From Echinostoma caproni (Eukaryota > Platyhelminthes > Trematoda > Plagiorchiida > Echinostomatidae): a stretch of DNA of 64,000 bases. The notes under the pieces are model-generated. The model was not told the DNA's origin. It was given only the letters and a program-made list of their open reading frames with translations, and ran no database searches. The stretch is from NCBI GenBank assembly GCA_900618425.1, contig UZAN01039541.1:1-64000 (forward strand), given 5' to 3'. The position numbers and the translations under genes are program-made. Positions 28,100-41,385 of the stretch are shown here, piece after piece. Each line of letters starts with the position of its first letter. The first letter of the stretch is position 1.

Positions 28100-30239
28100 C
28101 AATCTTGAGACTCTAAATGAACCTCAAAATAGTGTTTAAAAAAACGTTATTGGGAATTCGAGTCATGTGATTCTAAGGTTCATCAACTGACTGATATCAG
28201 TCACGTAATGTCCCAAGTGTCAACCATAATATTCGAGAAGAAAATTGTTCATTTTAATCTATAGCAAACGCTACCCCCGAACTACAACTAACCCTGGAAA
28301 TTGTTCGTTTTTCGCTGATACCGTTAATTCCAAATATGTTCGAAAAAAACTTCAAACTTTGTATTCTCATATAGGATGTTTACGAATTATTTTTCACTGT
28401 AAACTTTTGCAGTGATGAAAGAAGATTTTAAACTACACCTCCATTTGTTCATTGGCAGCTAACCACGGAATGTGAAAAGCATTGTTCACGATCGATCTAT
28501 TCAGTCTTCAGATTTATTTTTGCCGTTCGACAAAAAGTACTTATCATTTCTGAGTGGAACTTTTTGTGACCACGTTTGTTTAGTTTTCGATGTCCACAAT
28601 AGCGTGCATATATTTTGCCTGACAACTTAATTTTTTATACTTTGCAGACATTTTGGAAAAGTAACTACTATTTTTTTGCGCGCCCTCCCATGTAGCTTCT
28701 CGTCGTACAGAGCTGTAGTGCAAATATCGGAACAAAATCCTCAATTGCTCGATAGACAGAAAAGACGACCTTGTTTCCGTTTTCACACTCCATTCCCTCA
28801 TAGAAAACAATGTGACAAAACCGGCGCACTTCAAATCCATTTGCTTTTCTGCTTGAGGGAGGATAAAAAATCATAAAATAACTTTCTCTGTAGAATAAAA
28901 CATTTTTCAGTATCACTAAAGACCGTCGAGTTGCAAACATTTTCTTTCTGCTTTCACTGGTGCAAACATTTTCTATTTGTATTCTGCATCATTTGTCTAC
29001 ATCAATATATTTAGGGCATATAGTCGGATATGAAGTTAATAAAGAATTCACTGGATAATATTTATTGCATTCACGATGTCGAACATTTTCAGGTCAGGGC
29101 CACAATAAAAATCGTTTAATCAAATAATATTGTGAGTCGCATGTTAGAATATTGGACAAGAGTCCCTTGAGTCTACTTAATGGAAAATGAAAAGTAATTC
29201 TTTTTCAGTAGTCAACGAACAAACGCACAATAACTAACGGGATTTAGTTAAAACCCCACACTTGCAGCGGCAACAAGTTCTAATGAAGGGATCCGTTTTA
29301 TGAGCACATGAAGAGGAATTCAGAAAAATAGATCTGAAAGCCTTTTTTGTCATTCTGAATATACTCATTCTAGAACAGTATTTCTGTGGATATTCTGCTT
29401 GGATACATCTTTAGGAGTTTGTATACGTTGCACACATTTCTGTTTATATGGACTCTCTTGCTAGCTGAGGAACTCAAATGGGTGGTTGATAATTTAATTT
29501 TACTGTGTGTTCCAATCTTTTGATCGGAAATTTGACTACCCGACGTTTTTCAGCCATCACTTTATATCACGATATATGGTGTTTGGACCATTTCACATGC
29601 AGGGATGAGTAGGCGGTTTCCTACTTTAACAACTAACTGTGCCAATTCTTGCAGCTGTGCTACAAATTTGCACACAGACAAGTAACGATTTGTCAAATTA
29701 CTTCCATATATTTGTGGGAATCAGGATTTTTGAGGTAGTACGAGATTTGCAATTTTTCATGCTCGTTCTCCATCCGTAGTCCAATGTCCTAAAGAAGAAC
29801 AACGGTGAATAAAGAGTACTTGATGTACATCTTTTCTTGCTATGGTTCATCCTCGGAATACTTTACTTTTGTGTCCAACTGGAACTCAAAATTTCGAGTT
29901 TGGAGCCAAACTCCCTTTTCCTGATCAAAACGGTCGATAGAAAACACTTGCATGTATGGTGTAGATTGAATATTATTTCGTTTTATTTTCATGCGAATTA
30001 CCAGATAACATCTTTGCGTCTTTGCTCAACATATATATCCCAGGCTCGCGAGCAAGCCTGCTGCGAATGCAACAGCAAGAATAAGAGAATACGGGAGGGG
30101 TTTGCAGTTGGGAAACAAAGTAAAGTGAAATGGGGTTCAAGCATTCATAATGAATACCTAGAATAACGGTTTTTTTTCTTTCATCGTGCTGTTTGTTATA
30201 CATTTTCGGTGTAGGTTTATTGTTTTTATGTGGCATGGG
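28100..30239. other. no gene seen
   Basis: AT-rich. Overlapping frames at 28580-28940 on both strands have no family resemblance and appear to be chance. Confidence 0.55.
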
Positions 30240-31150
30240 ATTTCAACAGGCAGACCTCAAATCATTTGCTCCCCGAACCTCTATTCTGAGTCCCATCTCT
30301 TGATGCCTCTAACGAACGACAATCCCAATTCCTTGGGCCTACGCCTGGAAGGCAGGTTGCACCAACCAAAGCCAAAGTTGAACCTGGCTTCTTCACGACT
30401 CTGTACCATGTCACGGTCTGACCGGATCATCGTCTAGCTATTCCCAGCACGTGCAATGAGAGAACGGAAAGGGAAACTGGCATAAGCAAAACATGACCAA
30501 GCCATCTAGGCGGTGTAGAGCGATTATTTCTTCCGGAAAACGACTATTTGCAATTAGCGCACGACGATAAGGCTCGTGATTGCTTACCTGATGTTTCCAC
30601 CAAACACGACAAATGCTTTGGAGACATTGGTAATGTAATACAGACAGTCGTTTTGCAGCTTCAACGTGACTTGACTTGACTTGACTTGAACGTTTAGGTC
30701 TCGGATCCGTAAAGCGGAACAATAAGAACCGCGGCCATGTACATCCTTCCCATGATGGACAGTGGGATTTAAAAGCGGCGCCACAGGTGTCGCAGGTTGG
30801 CAAAACTGCTCTAACTTTCGCTATTCATAATGGAACCTCCTCCCAATACCACCTATAATTATGATCAAGCTCCCGAGGTACCTAAATCTATCAAATACTT
30901 CCAGGTTATCACCGCAGGATAGGTGAAGGCACGGGATCCTGCCAATTCGCCAACAACTTCAGTTTTAGGACTGTTTGACTTGACCTTGCTCTCAGTAAAT
31001 TCTCCAGTAACTGGCGGTATGAAGACCGTCTCACGATAGAACGGACGATTGCGCGTCAAGGCGTTCATTTGATCCGCCAAGAAGAACACATTTGGTAGGT
31101 TACCCTGATATTTTATGGAAGGAAACCCGGAGTGACAGTTAAACTGTGTT
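30240..31150 (-). pseudogene. RTE-like LINE, C-terminal part
   Basis: Minus strand, several frames. YLIDLGTSG (about 30890) resembles the YLG-S motif. KRLSVLHYQCLQSICRVWW with KHQVSNHEPYRR (30659-30560) and IIALHRLDGLV (about 30520) match the R-L-x-V-F-D-H-R-C-L-R-x-I...W...V-S-N...R-L-R-W-L-G segment of RTE-type LINEs. Further 3' the frame corresponding to the usual R-P-K-E-L tail is seen near 30340. The reverse-transcriptase core itself is not in this piece. A TCAAG pentamer expansion at 30667-30690 interrupts it. Confidence 0.65.
30667..30690. repeat. (TTGAC)n pentamer run
   Basis: About four units of TTGAC, located inside the minus-strand RTE-like LINE relic; it shifts that reading frame. 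Confidence 0.9.
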
Positions 31151-33954
31151 AGTCACAAAACTCACTTCAGTGCTATTTTTGAGCTCCTGTCTGGTAATGC
31201 GGGTATCGATCAAACTCTCGAGACAGCCTGTCTTTCGTCAGATTTCTTCCTCCCAAAGCCTAACCCATTAAGACTCATTCACTGGATAGATTATGGGATT
31301 ACGCCAAATCAGACACAACGTATTTATAAGTTTCCGCTTAAATATTTTGCTTCCAAAATTCAAATGCCTTAGAAGTACGATTTCTCAATTTTGATAATGG
31401 CTCCTGGAGCACGCTCTAAGACTCCGAAATCTCAGAAGAAAACAAATCACTCGGATTTTCTTCTAGGAGTAAATGGATAAGAAACTTGTATTGGTTTCTT
31501 CTTTTGTCAATATGCTTTATGCCATAAAACTCACTAGTCTGTTTAGGAATTTAGAAAGGGTATCGGCATGTTTACTTTACACTGTATGAAGAAGTTATGC
31601 CATTTAGACTACATGTGTTGATTAGAATGAACACTCTCCTGGAACATGCTGCTCTGTACCAAATCCTCTCTAAGTTCGGAATAAATGCACTTCACCGGTG
31701 GCTGTCAATATACAGGCGTGATAAGGCAAAATGGAATATATTTCTGAATCTAGGGTCAGGTTACATGAGTTCCATTAACAACTGCTAACCGTTTCGCTAA
31801 TGAATGTAACTTATCAAATACACCTAATTTTCTATACTTTATCTTTCAATTCTTTCATTTTTAATCAAAGGTTTAGCATGTTCCCTGACATAAATGTTTA
31901 TGACCATTCTCACCAACAGGAGCAGAATACTGACTGTGAAACTGACTTGTATGAAGAATGCAACGCGTTAAACATGTCATGAACAACTGTTGGGTACTTT
32001 GTTACCTGGAATCGTGCTAAACGGAACATGGTACATATACGCAGTTGAAAGGTTTCATGGAAGCTCGGGTGAATGGTTTTCCATAAGCACTGAGAAGTGA
32101 ACCTTTTCAGCGTGAAAAACTTTCAGATAGTTTTAATTTAACTAACAGTAGTACCAAATGTTTTCGTTCCACTACCACCAACCATATCAGACTGAAACAA
32201 ATTTTTCTTAGGCTGCAGCAGGTTAGAAACAGTTTGGCGCTATGGGTGCACACCCACCTAACCGATTAGATTGTTTTTTATCGCCTTCTGTCACGACATT
32301 TGTTTATCTGATTTGCTTTAATGAAATTTTATCTTTTTTCATTTTCACTTATTTTATTTAAAGCCTATGAAAATCAACAACCCATCAACCGTTTTCGGTC
32401 ATGGAATCAACGCAACTTGCAACAGAGACAAAGGCAAATGCAAGTGTTCCAAATTCTTTACAAGCTGCATCACATCAACATTTGTACACCATATAAAGCC
32501 GTCCTTGGTCCAGCGTTGTATATTCTACTTCGATTCAGATTTCTGAGGGGGAATCAATATACATGGGATGGAAGTGGAAGGCTCATGCGCCAGGATAACC
32601 AAAGGAACATCAAATTTGAGCAATTGATTTTGACTGATAATCTTTCCGACTTGATGTTCAATAACCAGTCACATTAATTTAGATTGGATTAGATTATTGC
32701 AACCTTTTAATTTTGAATGTATTTAGTTTTGAATCATTTATTCCGTTCTCAATGGTTAAACCTCACCCAAATTCAGTCTATCCTGTCAAACATTCGGCGG
32801 GTATTAATCTGGTAATTTCATATGAGGACCATTCAACAAACCCTATCATCACAATTTCGCGTGAATGGCAATCCTAGCCAAAAAACGGGTTTCTACTTTG
32901 GTGAAACGGTTCATGCAAACCGATAAACGTTCCTGATCCTTTGATTCCTCAGTATAACTAAATCCTCAAAATAGGAATTCTTGTTGATCCCGTTAAAACA
33001 TTTATTGTTTGTTAAACTCGAATACGGTTTAGTGGTGGCAAGTATAGCTCAAACTCCTTTAGGAATGCTTAGAGAAATCACAGCTTTCGAAAACATAGTC
33101 TCTGAGATGCATACTTTCCTCTATTCACATAAATCGAGTTGAAACACGATACAGAGATATGATGAAAAGGAACTAAATTTAACAAGACCCGATTAGTGAT
33201 TAATTGACGAAGCCACATAGGCTGCACACAAATAAGAAAGCAAGACGCATCATTTCAATTAAAATCAAGTCTTTATTTTAAAAATAAGAAATTTTAGCTG
33301 GTATACTACAACACTTAGTGTGCCAGCATTTAAAGTTTGAACTTGCCTTCAGTAAAGACCTCAATTGTACATCGGTATATATGCTCACTGGAACTACAAT
33401 ACATTGCATTCTATCCATTTTAGCCTAGTTGTTACGACAAGTAACCACTGAACCCATTGTTCATGCCTCCTAACTAGAAGGTTTGTGGTCGGATTTTCGG
33501 AACAGGCAAAAACTGCGCACTACTGTCGAATCAAAACAAGAAACACACAGAAGTCTAGTGATTCCTCTCATACGGAGGAATCCACGGTAAGATGAAAGAA
33601 AACCGTGCATAGGGCATATGGATTAACTAAGACTAATTCAGTTGTAACTTTTTAGTTATGCGAACAGCTGTCAGCTGTCAGGCATTAAAACGAAACAGCA
33701 CAATACAAGCACTAATTATGGACTAGTGAACGTGGATAAAACTGAGTTAAATTTGAAATATCAATCCAGACTTATAGATTCGTTGGCGAATCAGTCCTTA
33801 TCTGCAAGGAAGTCCTGACTTAATGGGAGGTTGTCGATTGTAGTTAACCATATGTCAAATGTGTCTCTCTTCGTTGCTGTTGGGCCAAAATGAACTGGCT
33901 AACACTAAAGACGACACCTGAACAAACATGAATTGGCAAACTGAATCAGCCATG
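31151..33954. other. no gene seen
   Basis: AT-rich. A 118-codon frame at 32321-32677 (basic, Gln/Arg-rich middle) has no recognisable domain or splice context and is treated as chance. Confidence 0.5.
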
Positions 33955-34171
33955 AGCTGGTTGGCGTACTGGTAACGCACACACCTTCCATGCGATAGGT
34001 CCGGAGCTTAAATCGTGGACGGGATAGTGGATGTGCACTACAGATGAGCTCCAATAAGAGCAAAACTCGAGTCTAGTGCTTCCGAGAGTATGGTTGAATC
34101 GATGAACTGAGGATTGTACGTGAAGGTGAAGTACGAAGGATAGTCAGCTCAAATCAATAAAAAAAAATTAA
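33955..34171 (+). mobile_element. tRNA-derived SINE with hammerhead ribozyme
   Basis: A compact retroposon with a tRNA-like head. The RNA polymerase III A box TGGCGTACTGG (33962-33972) fits TRGYNNANNGG exactly. A degenerate B box (GCTTAAATC, from 34006) follows 44 bases later, the spacing of a real tRNA gene. A hammerhead fold is at 34035-34079. The 3' end is an A-rich tail with AATAAAAAAAAA near 34156-34168. The layout of tRNA head, hammerhead and A-rich tail matches the Sm-alpha SINE of schistosomes. It has no protein and would need LINE machinery in trans. The exact 5' end and any target-site duplication are not resolved. Confidence 0.85.
34035..34079 (+). ncRNA. hammerhead ribozyme (type I, tiny stem III), probably inactive
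   Basis: All structural parts are visible. Stem I: GCACTA (34035-34040) pairs fully with TAGTGC (34074-34079). Core: CAGATGA (consensus CUGAUGA, U4 changed to A). Stem II: GCTC/GAGC around loop CAATAA. Then AAA in place of GAA (G12 changed to A). Stem III: the self-complementary ACTCGAGT. The cleavage site follows GTC at 34073. Two invariant core bases are substituted, so self-cleavage is unlikely for this copy, but both long stems are perfect. Confidence 0.82.
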
Positions 34172-35189
34172 ACCCGTTTGTAAATTTCGTATTCCACTAC
34201 CTCAGTTTTCAAGTATCTGACCCTGGTGGGTGTGCAAAGAAGTTTAACTGAAAACATATTTTGAAACGGCCCGTATCACGCCAATGTTTAGACATTGTGA
34301 TGAATATCCCCGATGTTTTCTATTATATGTGTGACCATTACACATTACACAGTACAATTTATCCAAATGAGCCGGGAGACCGAAAAGTATGATTTTGAAT
34401 AGACAAATAGACTGTCATTCTCAAACTTTCAATTCTGGAATTGATGAAAACTCTACCGGCCCCTTTTGAGCCAATGGGATAATTTGTTGCAGCTCGCGTG
34501 GGACGGCAACATTTTATTTGTTGAAAACTTCTCATCCAATGCTTCTTAGAGAAAGTCCTTTGGTAGCGAAAGTCGAACCAAACGCCAGAAAACATGAATC
34601 AATGTGCAGTCTAATACATCTTAACCTTTTCATCACTTAAAATAGTGTTCCATTTTTAGCTTCGTGCGCAAATGTTTGCTGAACCGAAACCAATTCAGTT
34701 CGTGATATACACCTCCCTTTATGTTTCCTGTTTCTTCAGGAATTTATTGCTAACATGATCACTGTGAGTTATTCAAAACACTGAGAATTTCACCTTACTT
34801 CCGCTGAATAGCGAATACAGAGGGGTAGACTACATTTGATTTCCGATTCAAGTCAAAATATGCAACATAGTAATTAAGCCTGGAAACAGATGAATCAACC
34901 ATCAAGGGGAATTGATGTCAAAGACAGCACCACACCTTATCTGCGCAATGTAGAATACATTCATCTTATTATTGGTCTCCTCAAAAAGTACGTCCTGGTT
35001 CAACACGTTTGCGGGGCTTTTGAATTTTGGCCGTGCTTTTCGAAATCGGACAACTATTTACGTTTTTTGCAGTGGATATTATTGACCGTACACGTTTACA
35101 TCAATTCACCAATTTATCAAGGTCAAATGCTGACCTACAGCTTCTACTTTAGGAAATCTTTCTGTGTTTTCGCGAATACCGATGGAATC
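34172..35189. other. sequence upstream of the CR1/Jockey-like LINE
   Basis: The frame beginning at 34890 runs into the basic stretch of the LINE, but its first ~100 residues match nothing I know. It may be older LINE sequence or unrelated. Confidence 0.4.
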
Positions 35190-37625
35190 TCAGCGTTTTC
35201 TCATTCCGCGAGGAATCGGTACAAACGGTTGAGAAATAAACGTCAAGGTCACCATAAAAAGCATCGCGCTGGCTGGTAGGTTGCACTCCGGCGAAGTTTT
35301 ATCAATACGATGACCATTCCGTCCATCAGTCGAGTAACATGTGCTCACTTGTGGGAAAAATTGATGAAGTCAAGAATCCGGAGCATCAGAAACAATGCCA
35401 ATGTTTGGGAGTCATTTTACTCCAGGAAAGCTGGGTACACCCAGATTTTGAGGATGATGTGGTCGGATTAGACGGCTTTGATATTTTCAGGAGTGATCGA
35501 ATTGTGAAATTTCGCAACAGAGCTGGCGGAGTGATCACTTTCGTTGATCGAAGTTGGTGCAAGAACACCTGTTTGACCTTTTTCTGCTCAACAAGTAAAA
35601 TTAACTGTACTTCTGTTTGTTGCAAGCCACGCTTTCTCAGCAGATTTCGCTTCATTTACTTTGCTAGTATTCATATTGCCCATGTACACTCGCCCCCAAC
35701 TTAAGACTATTTTCTGAAGCTGTAGTAACACAATTCGCCAGTTGTATCGACCAGTCCTTATGTATTACTGCTGGTGACTTTAATCGCTTTGATACCTTTT
35801 TTCTAACCACTCAAGGCTTAGAGAACCTTGTCAATTATCCAACCCGTACCAATACCTTTCAAGATGGCATTTATGTAAATAGTCCCAATATGTTTCACGT
35901 TTTTGAACGAGCCACAATTAACACTTCTGACCACTGTACTCTTTCTTTCTTCTTTATCCCGAAATATATTGTAAAAATAATCACTGCCTTCATACACGAA
36001 CCGCCTCTCGTACGCTACGGAAGAGAAATTGTTCTCCTGAGAAATTGTCCCGACTGCGGGACTTATTTTCTTCTACTGACTTTTCTGTGTTCTTCCATAA
36101 CCAGTTGTCTTCTTCTTGTGAACACCTTACCGATTATCTTAATTTCTACTATGACCAATACTGTCCTGTTGAAACTATTTATATTCCAAGCGATAGGTTT
36201 TCCTCTCCCCCTCTTAAGCGACTTCGTCGTGCTGATGAGACGGCATACCCGGCAAGCGTAACAGTGTCAAAGAGCTCTCTAGTCTGATTAGAGTGGAAGT
36301 AAGACGCCTGAACGGAATGTACGTCGGGACTGTTTTGGGCAACAAAAACTTTCGTGAGATGTGGACTACCTTGCGGAAACTATGTGGCTCACGCATCAGT
36401 CCTTGTCCCAACGTTGAGTCACTGAACCGTCAATTTGCTTCTGTACCCGNTTCTCCGGACGAGATCCTCCAAGTTTTGAGGAGACTCAAGGCCAATGGAT
36501 TAGCACCTCATTTGGTGAAAGCCTGTGCCGACCAGCTTGCTGCACCCATTGCTGAATTGTTCAGTAATTGTTTGTCACCTGGAACGATCCCCGATTGTTG
36601 GAGGTCAGCCCGGATCAGACCAATCCCAAAGAAANNNNNNNNNNNNNNNNNNNNNNNNNNNNNNNNNNNNNNNNNNNNNNNNNNNNNNNNNNNNNNNNNN
36701 NNNNNNNNNNNNNNNNNNNNNNNNNNNNNNNNNNNNNNNNNNNNNNNNNNNNNNNNNNNNNNNNNNNNNNNNNNNNNNNNNNNNNNNNNNNNNNNNNNNN
36801 NNNNNNNNNNNNNNNNNNNNNNNNNNNNNNNNNNNNNNNNNNNNNNNNNNNNNNNNNNNNNNNNNNNNNNNNNNNNNNNNNNNNNNNNNNNNNNNNNNNN
36901 NNNNNNNNNNNNNNNNNNNNNNNNNNNNNNNNNNNNNNNNNNNNNNNNNNNNNNNNNNNNNNNNNNNNNNNNNNNNNNNNNNNNNNNNNNNNNNNNNNNN
37001 NNNNNNNNNNNNNNNNNNNNNNNNNNNNNNNNNNNNNNNNNNNNNNNNNNNNNNNNNNNNNNNNNNNNNNNNNNNNNNNNNNNNNNNNNNNNNNNNNNNN
37101 NNNNNNNNNNNNNNNNNNNNNNNNNNNNNNNNNNNNNNNNNNNNNNNNNNNNNNNNNNNNNNNNNNNNNNNNNNNNNNNNNNNNNNNNNNNCCCATGACC
37201 CTTTACAATTTGCTTATAAACCCCATTTATTCATACATGACGCCGTTGCTCATATTGTTCACTCTGTTGCTTTCGTCTTAGACAATGGCGCTGGTACTAC
37301 TCGTTTAATTTTTCTTTGACTATACCAAGGCGTTTGGTTCTCTCGACCGAAGACCGCTTATTGATCGTCTTTCTGAGTGTGGTGTAGCTCCTGAAGTCTT
37401 CAATGTACTAATCAACTACTCTTCCCGTAGGACTCAGCTTACTTTACTCAATGGTTTATAGTCTTCTTCTATTAACATTGAAGCCAGGGTTTTTGAGGGT
37501 GCCATTTTGTCCCATTTCTTGTTTTCTATGTATGCACAAAATCTGCCCATTCCCACCAACTTTATTGCTTGTAAGTATGCTGATGATATTGTGATTGGTT
37601 GCCCACAATACAACCGATTACCAAC
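35190..37625 (+). pseudogene. CR1/Jockey-like LINE ORF2: endonuclease and reverse transcriptase
   Basis: Order of parts: a basic stretch RYKRLRNKRQGHHKKHR (35214-35270); endonuclease start CSLVGKIDEVKN, LLQESWVHPDFEDD, GFDIFRSDR and RAGGVITFV (35340-35550); TAGDFNR (about 35770) and TSDHC (about 35920), the catalytic Asp/Asn and Asp-His of AP-type endonucleases; PLKRLRRADE (about 36220); the RT entry ELFSNCLSPGTIPDCWRSAR and PIPK just before the assembly gap; after it QFAYKP, FLDYTKAFGSLDRRPLIDRL and finally KYADDIVIG with YADD at 37576-37587. Frame shifts near 35700, 36290 and 37316 and stops near 37459 and 37642 make it a pseudogene. No thumb or C-terminal part follows. Confidence 0.85.
36635..37191. 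other. assembly gap (557 N)
   Basis: A run of N inside the LINE reverse-transcriptase region. The two sides read in the same direction and in a sensible order, so the missing part is probably RT fingers/palm sequence. The size may be an estimate. Confidence 0.99.
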
Positions 37626-40600
37626 TGGTAAATTTATCGCATAGATTTATTTTTGATAGTGTTTCTGCGAGGTAGACCATTTTAAAACGAGGTTAAGTGT
37701 AATCAGTTGTCTTTTTCAGTAGCATTGATCCGATAGAACTACTTCAAACGGAATTTCATCTTCATCTAAAATAAGCCATAACCAAAGAGATTGTCATATT
37801 TCATCTCAAATCACAATAGGCATATTTCACACGTAAATCGGTTGACTAGTGGTGAACAGCGTCACTCACGCGCACCCTTTAATCGAAGCTGCGTGTTTTG
37901 CTGAACATGTGTCCACATACCTAATATTACAAACGCAAATATCGATCGGTAAATAGTGTCTCCCATCGATCTACTGCTCACCACTTGCAAGTGATTGACT
38001 ACAATCTTTGGCTCCTAACTGATAGTCTGTTTCCGATGTGTTTGCCTGTGAACTAAAAATATCACCTCAGACCATAGTTTTTCATCTCAGAAGGTTAGAG
38101 GTTGATGAATCCGATGCAAACCGATCATACACTCCCTTAACATTATGAACTCGTAGCGCTCATATGTGCCGTCAAAAAAATAACATTCATCTTGAGAATA
38201 ATTTGAACGTTTTTTACCCATGCCACTTTGAAGTGAACTGGTGTCAGTAGTATAGAATAGGTGCCGCAAATTTCACGCAGCATTGGTTTATTGATTTCCA
38301 CAATCTGTAGAGATCTAACAATCGTTTTCATTAGTGCAGTTGTCTTCCGTCTGTGCGACATATAACCAAACTATGCGTGATTTATTTCGTCATGCAAAAT
38401 AAATTCAACAAAGATCAAAAATCGCTCTAAGCCTTGATCACTGAAAAGGTAAACACCAAAGCGTGGTGGCTGTTGCACAAATGAAATAATCAAAGTGGGA
38501 GTGGTCAACTGAAGTGACGTTTGCCGTCGCTCTCATTCAAGACTTTCGTTTGGAAGACTTCAAGCAGACTCCGGATCTGCTGCGGCCGAGCGTGTGTGCG
38601 TGTGTGTGTGTGGGTGGGTGCACGTCCATCACCACTGCCGTCATTCAGAGATTGCTTAGGGAGAATGTGTGCGGTCGTGTGAACGTATGTATGTCACTGT
38701 TCTTATGTTTCTTCATATTTATTTTTGCATCGCCTCTTTTATCCTCTACGGTACATTTCGCGAATAAAGTAAACAATATCTGGCCTAAAATAAACAGTTC
38801 ATGCATGGTTCATGCCGATACACCGTATCTAGGTATCTCAGGGACAGCTGTGAAAGATGCCTCAACTCTTTGCTGATGCCAGGTAAAAGAAATTTCTCAC
38901 AAACAGTCAGTTTATTTCATCAATTAAATTATTCAAATTAGTGCGGTGACTTGCATGACCTTTCTGATAATTATAATGTCACCGATTAATTCCAGAATCA
39001 AATTCATCATCGCCATGGGCCCTTTTCAGGTCGCTGTCAACAATGTTATTCCACTTTCAAGTTGAATTATTGTAGTATAATTCATAATAAAACAGAGCAA
39101 CAAATGATTGATGAATAGAGAAAGGTTGGAATGTTTTAAGCTGTTTGGATACACTATTAAATCGCACTTTAATATCACCTAGAACTGAAGCGAATAACCT
39201 AGGAGTTTAAGAACAAGATGAATAAATAAGTATTTGGGACTTTGATATCGGAGCAGTTCTATCTAGATTGTTACGTTACAATTTCATTTCCTGATCAAAA
39301 TAGGAATTGGGTCATCTATTATCGATAACCACTTCTACCATTTGGTGCTATTAGCGACGGAAGTCATATTATGAAGATCAACCAATAACTTTTATATTAA
39401 AATTCAAAGTTTCACCTCAGTTTTTAGCTTTTTTATGGTACCGGTTAAAACTGGTTTAACATTGTGTGGTGTTGCTTCGTAATCGGTTGCCTAGACGCCC
39501 TTGAACAACAAAACTGAAATATCCCGACAGCCCAAGCATTAAACGGATTTCATGAACGTATTTCCAATCAATTCTTTTTTAGGGTATTGATTTAGTGCCC
39601 TAATGGAAGCTGTTTAATTTCATTTGTGTCGAGAAAGATTTCCAAGATCAGGCCGAACAAACGTTTTAGTGAAAAACTATCTGTACACGGTAGTGAATAA
39701 GGATTTGACACCAGAACATGAGTGCATAAAAGAACACTTGTTTCATTGATTCCATATAACACCGATGCAATCTTATGCAGTTAGACTCAACTGGTGTCTA
39801 ACATTTCCAACATTTCCGTCCGCAGAACGACGACGTTTACCACCTTTTCAACCAGTCCCTTTTGTTGAACTAGCCCTCTTCTCAGCATTCAATCACGATT
39901 GATTAAAGTGTTGCCTTAGTATTATTCTCCCGAGTTTTCTTTTACTTCTCTAAACCCCTCGACGAGACGAATGTAGCGTATATTCAAGCGGTCAACTATT
40001 TTCGTGGAGAGAATAGTTTATGTTTCCGAATAATCCACCGCCGATTTTTTTGGGTGGAAAAATGCATTGATTTTTTCCGGTTACATAAAATGGGTTTTGC
40101 AATGATTTATTCGAAAATCTGAAAAACATTGGTCTTTCAAAATCAGTTTATGATTGATACTGAGGTTCTGATTCCAGGATAATCGAAGTTTGGCATCCCG
40201 TTCTATTGTAGAAGTGGAGTTTATATATAAATACTGAGCAACAATTAAAATAAAGGTACATTTTTATGGATCGATTTTGAAATTCAATTTTGAAACAAAG
40301 GCTTACTACGAATTTTCGCAACCTTAAGTGTAAGATTGCATATACTGTTTAAAATACTATTTAAAATATTTCTGCTATGGTTTCATGATGTCTTCAAAAA
40401 CAAAAAAAGACTACAAAATTACACAAACAAAATGGACAGAAAGAAACTAATGCTACTCACAAACTGTAAACTGTGCATATTACCCGGTTAATAACGTGAT
40501 TATTTCTCCATATTTCAAACAAATTGGATGCAATCACTTATAGACAGCTTTGCCTGACTCAGACTATTCCTGAGATATACAAAAATAGTCTGAAAAGTGA

Positions 40601-41385
40601 AACGACTACTCGGAGATTAGTCAGTTTCTTTGGCTCCTACGATCGTTTGTATTCCAACTGACTTTTTGCTTTTGATAGGTATTGAATTCCCCCGTTTTTT
40701 TGTATTTAAGCACCTAGAAACCATATAAAGAAACAGCTCAATGGCTCTAATGTGTGATAATTAGGTGAATACCTGTTTAATCGCGACCAAAACGTTCAAA
40801 AGTCTAACAGTTATTTAAATCAAAGTAATTTTGAGCCCACGTTGAGTATTCTGTTCAGTTAAGTACGATACACTCATATATCAAATGTCTTTTGAACGTT
40901 TTAAAACTATTTCAATACATCGTATTGAATGAGTATTTCATTTGAAAATTCTGTATTGATTTAAATTTTCGTTCTAAAAAATAGATTCTTATTGACGGAA
41001 AATGCAGCCAGAACAACATGATGGTATGCATGTTCTTTTGAAAAAGTAAAAGAATTGTTTAAGTTCAAGAAAACGCTTAGAGCGTCTACATGGAAACGAA
41101 GCAATTTACAACATGATGAACCATTCACCAACATTTAAAGATGTATATGTTTTCTAGTTACCGATTCTGGATAAAACAGTTAAATATAGGTATTTTGTGT
41201 GTATGAGATGTTGACTAACCAATTAAAAAATAAACAAGTTACAGACGGGAGAGTAAATTGCAAAATGAAGTCGTTTTCGAAAGCAACCATGTCAATTTAG
41301 TTGGTTTGCTATAAACGTCTATTAAATTATTTGCTGTTCGCCAACCGACATCACATGTTTTCGGATTAAAGCTCATCCCTCGTGG
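37626..41385. other. no gene seen
   Basis: After the YADD motif the LINE similarity stops abruptly and AT-rich anonymous sequence follows. A 120-codon frame at 38514-38876 spans a GT microsatellite and is not convincing. Confidence 0.5.
38591..38620. repeat. (GT)n / (TGGG)n microsatellite
   Basis: CGTGTGTGCGTGTGTGTGTGT followed by GGGTGGGTG; a short simple repeat. Confidence 0.85.

Noticed and set aside
32321..32677. 118-codon open frame with a Gln/Arg-rich middle
   Set aside because: No domain, no splice context, random-looking composition.
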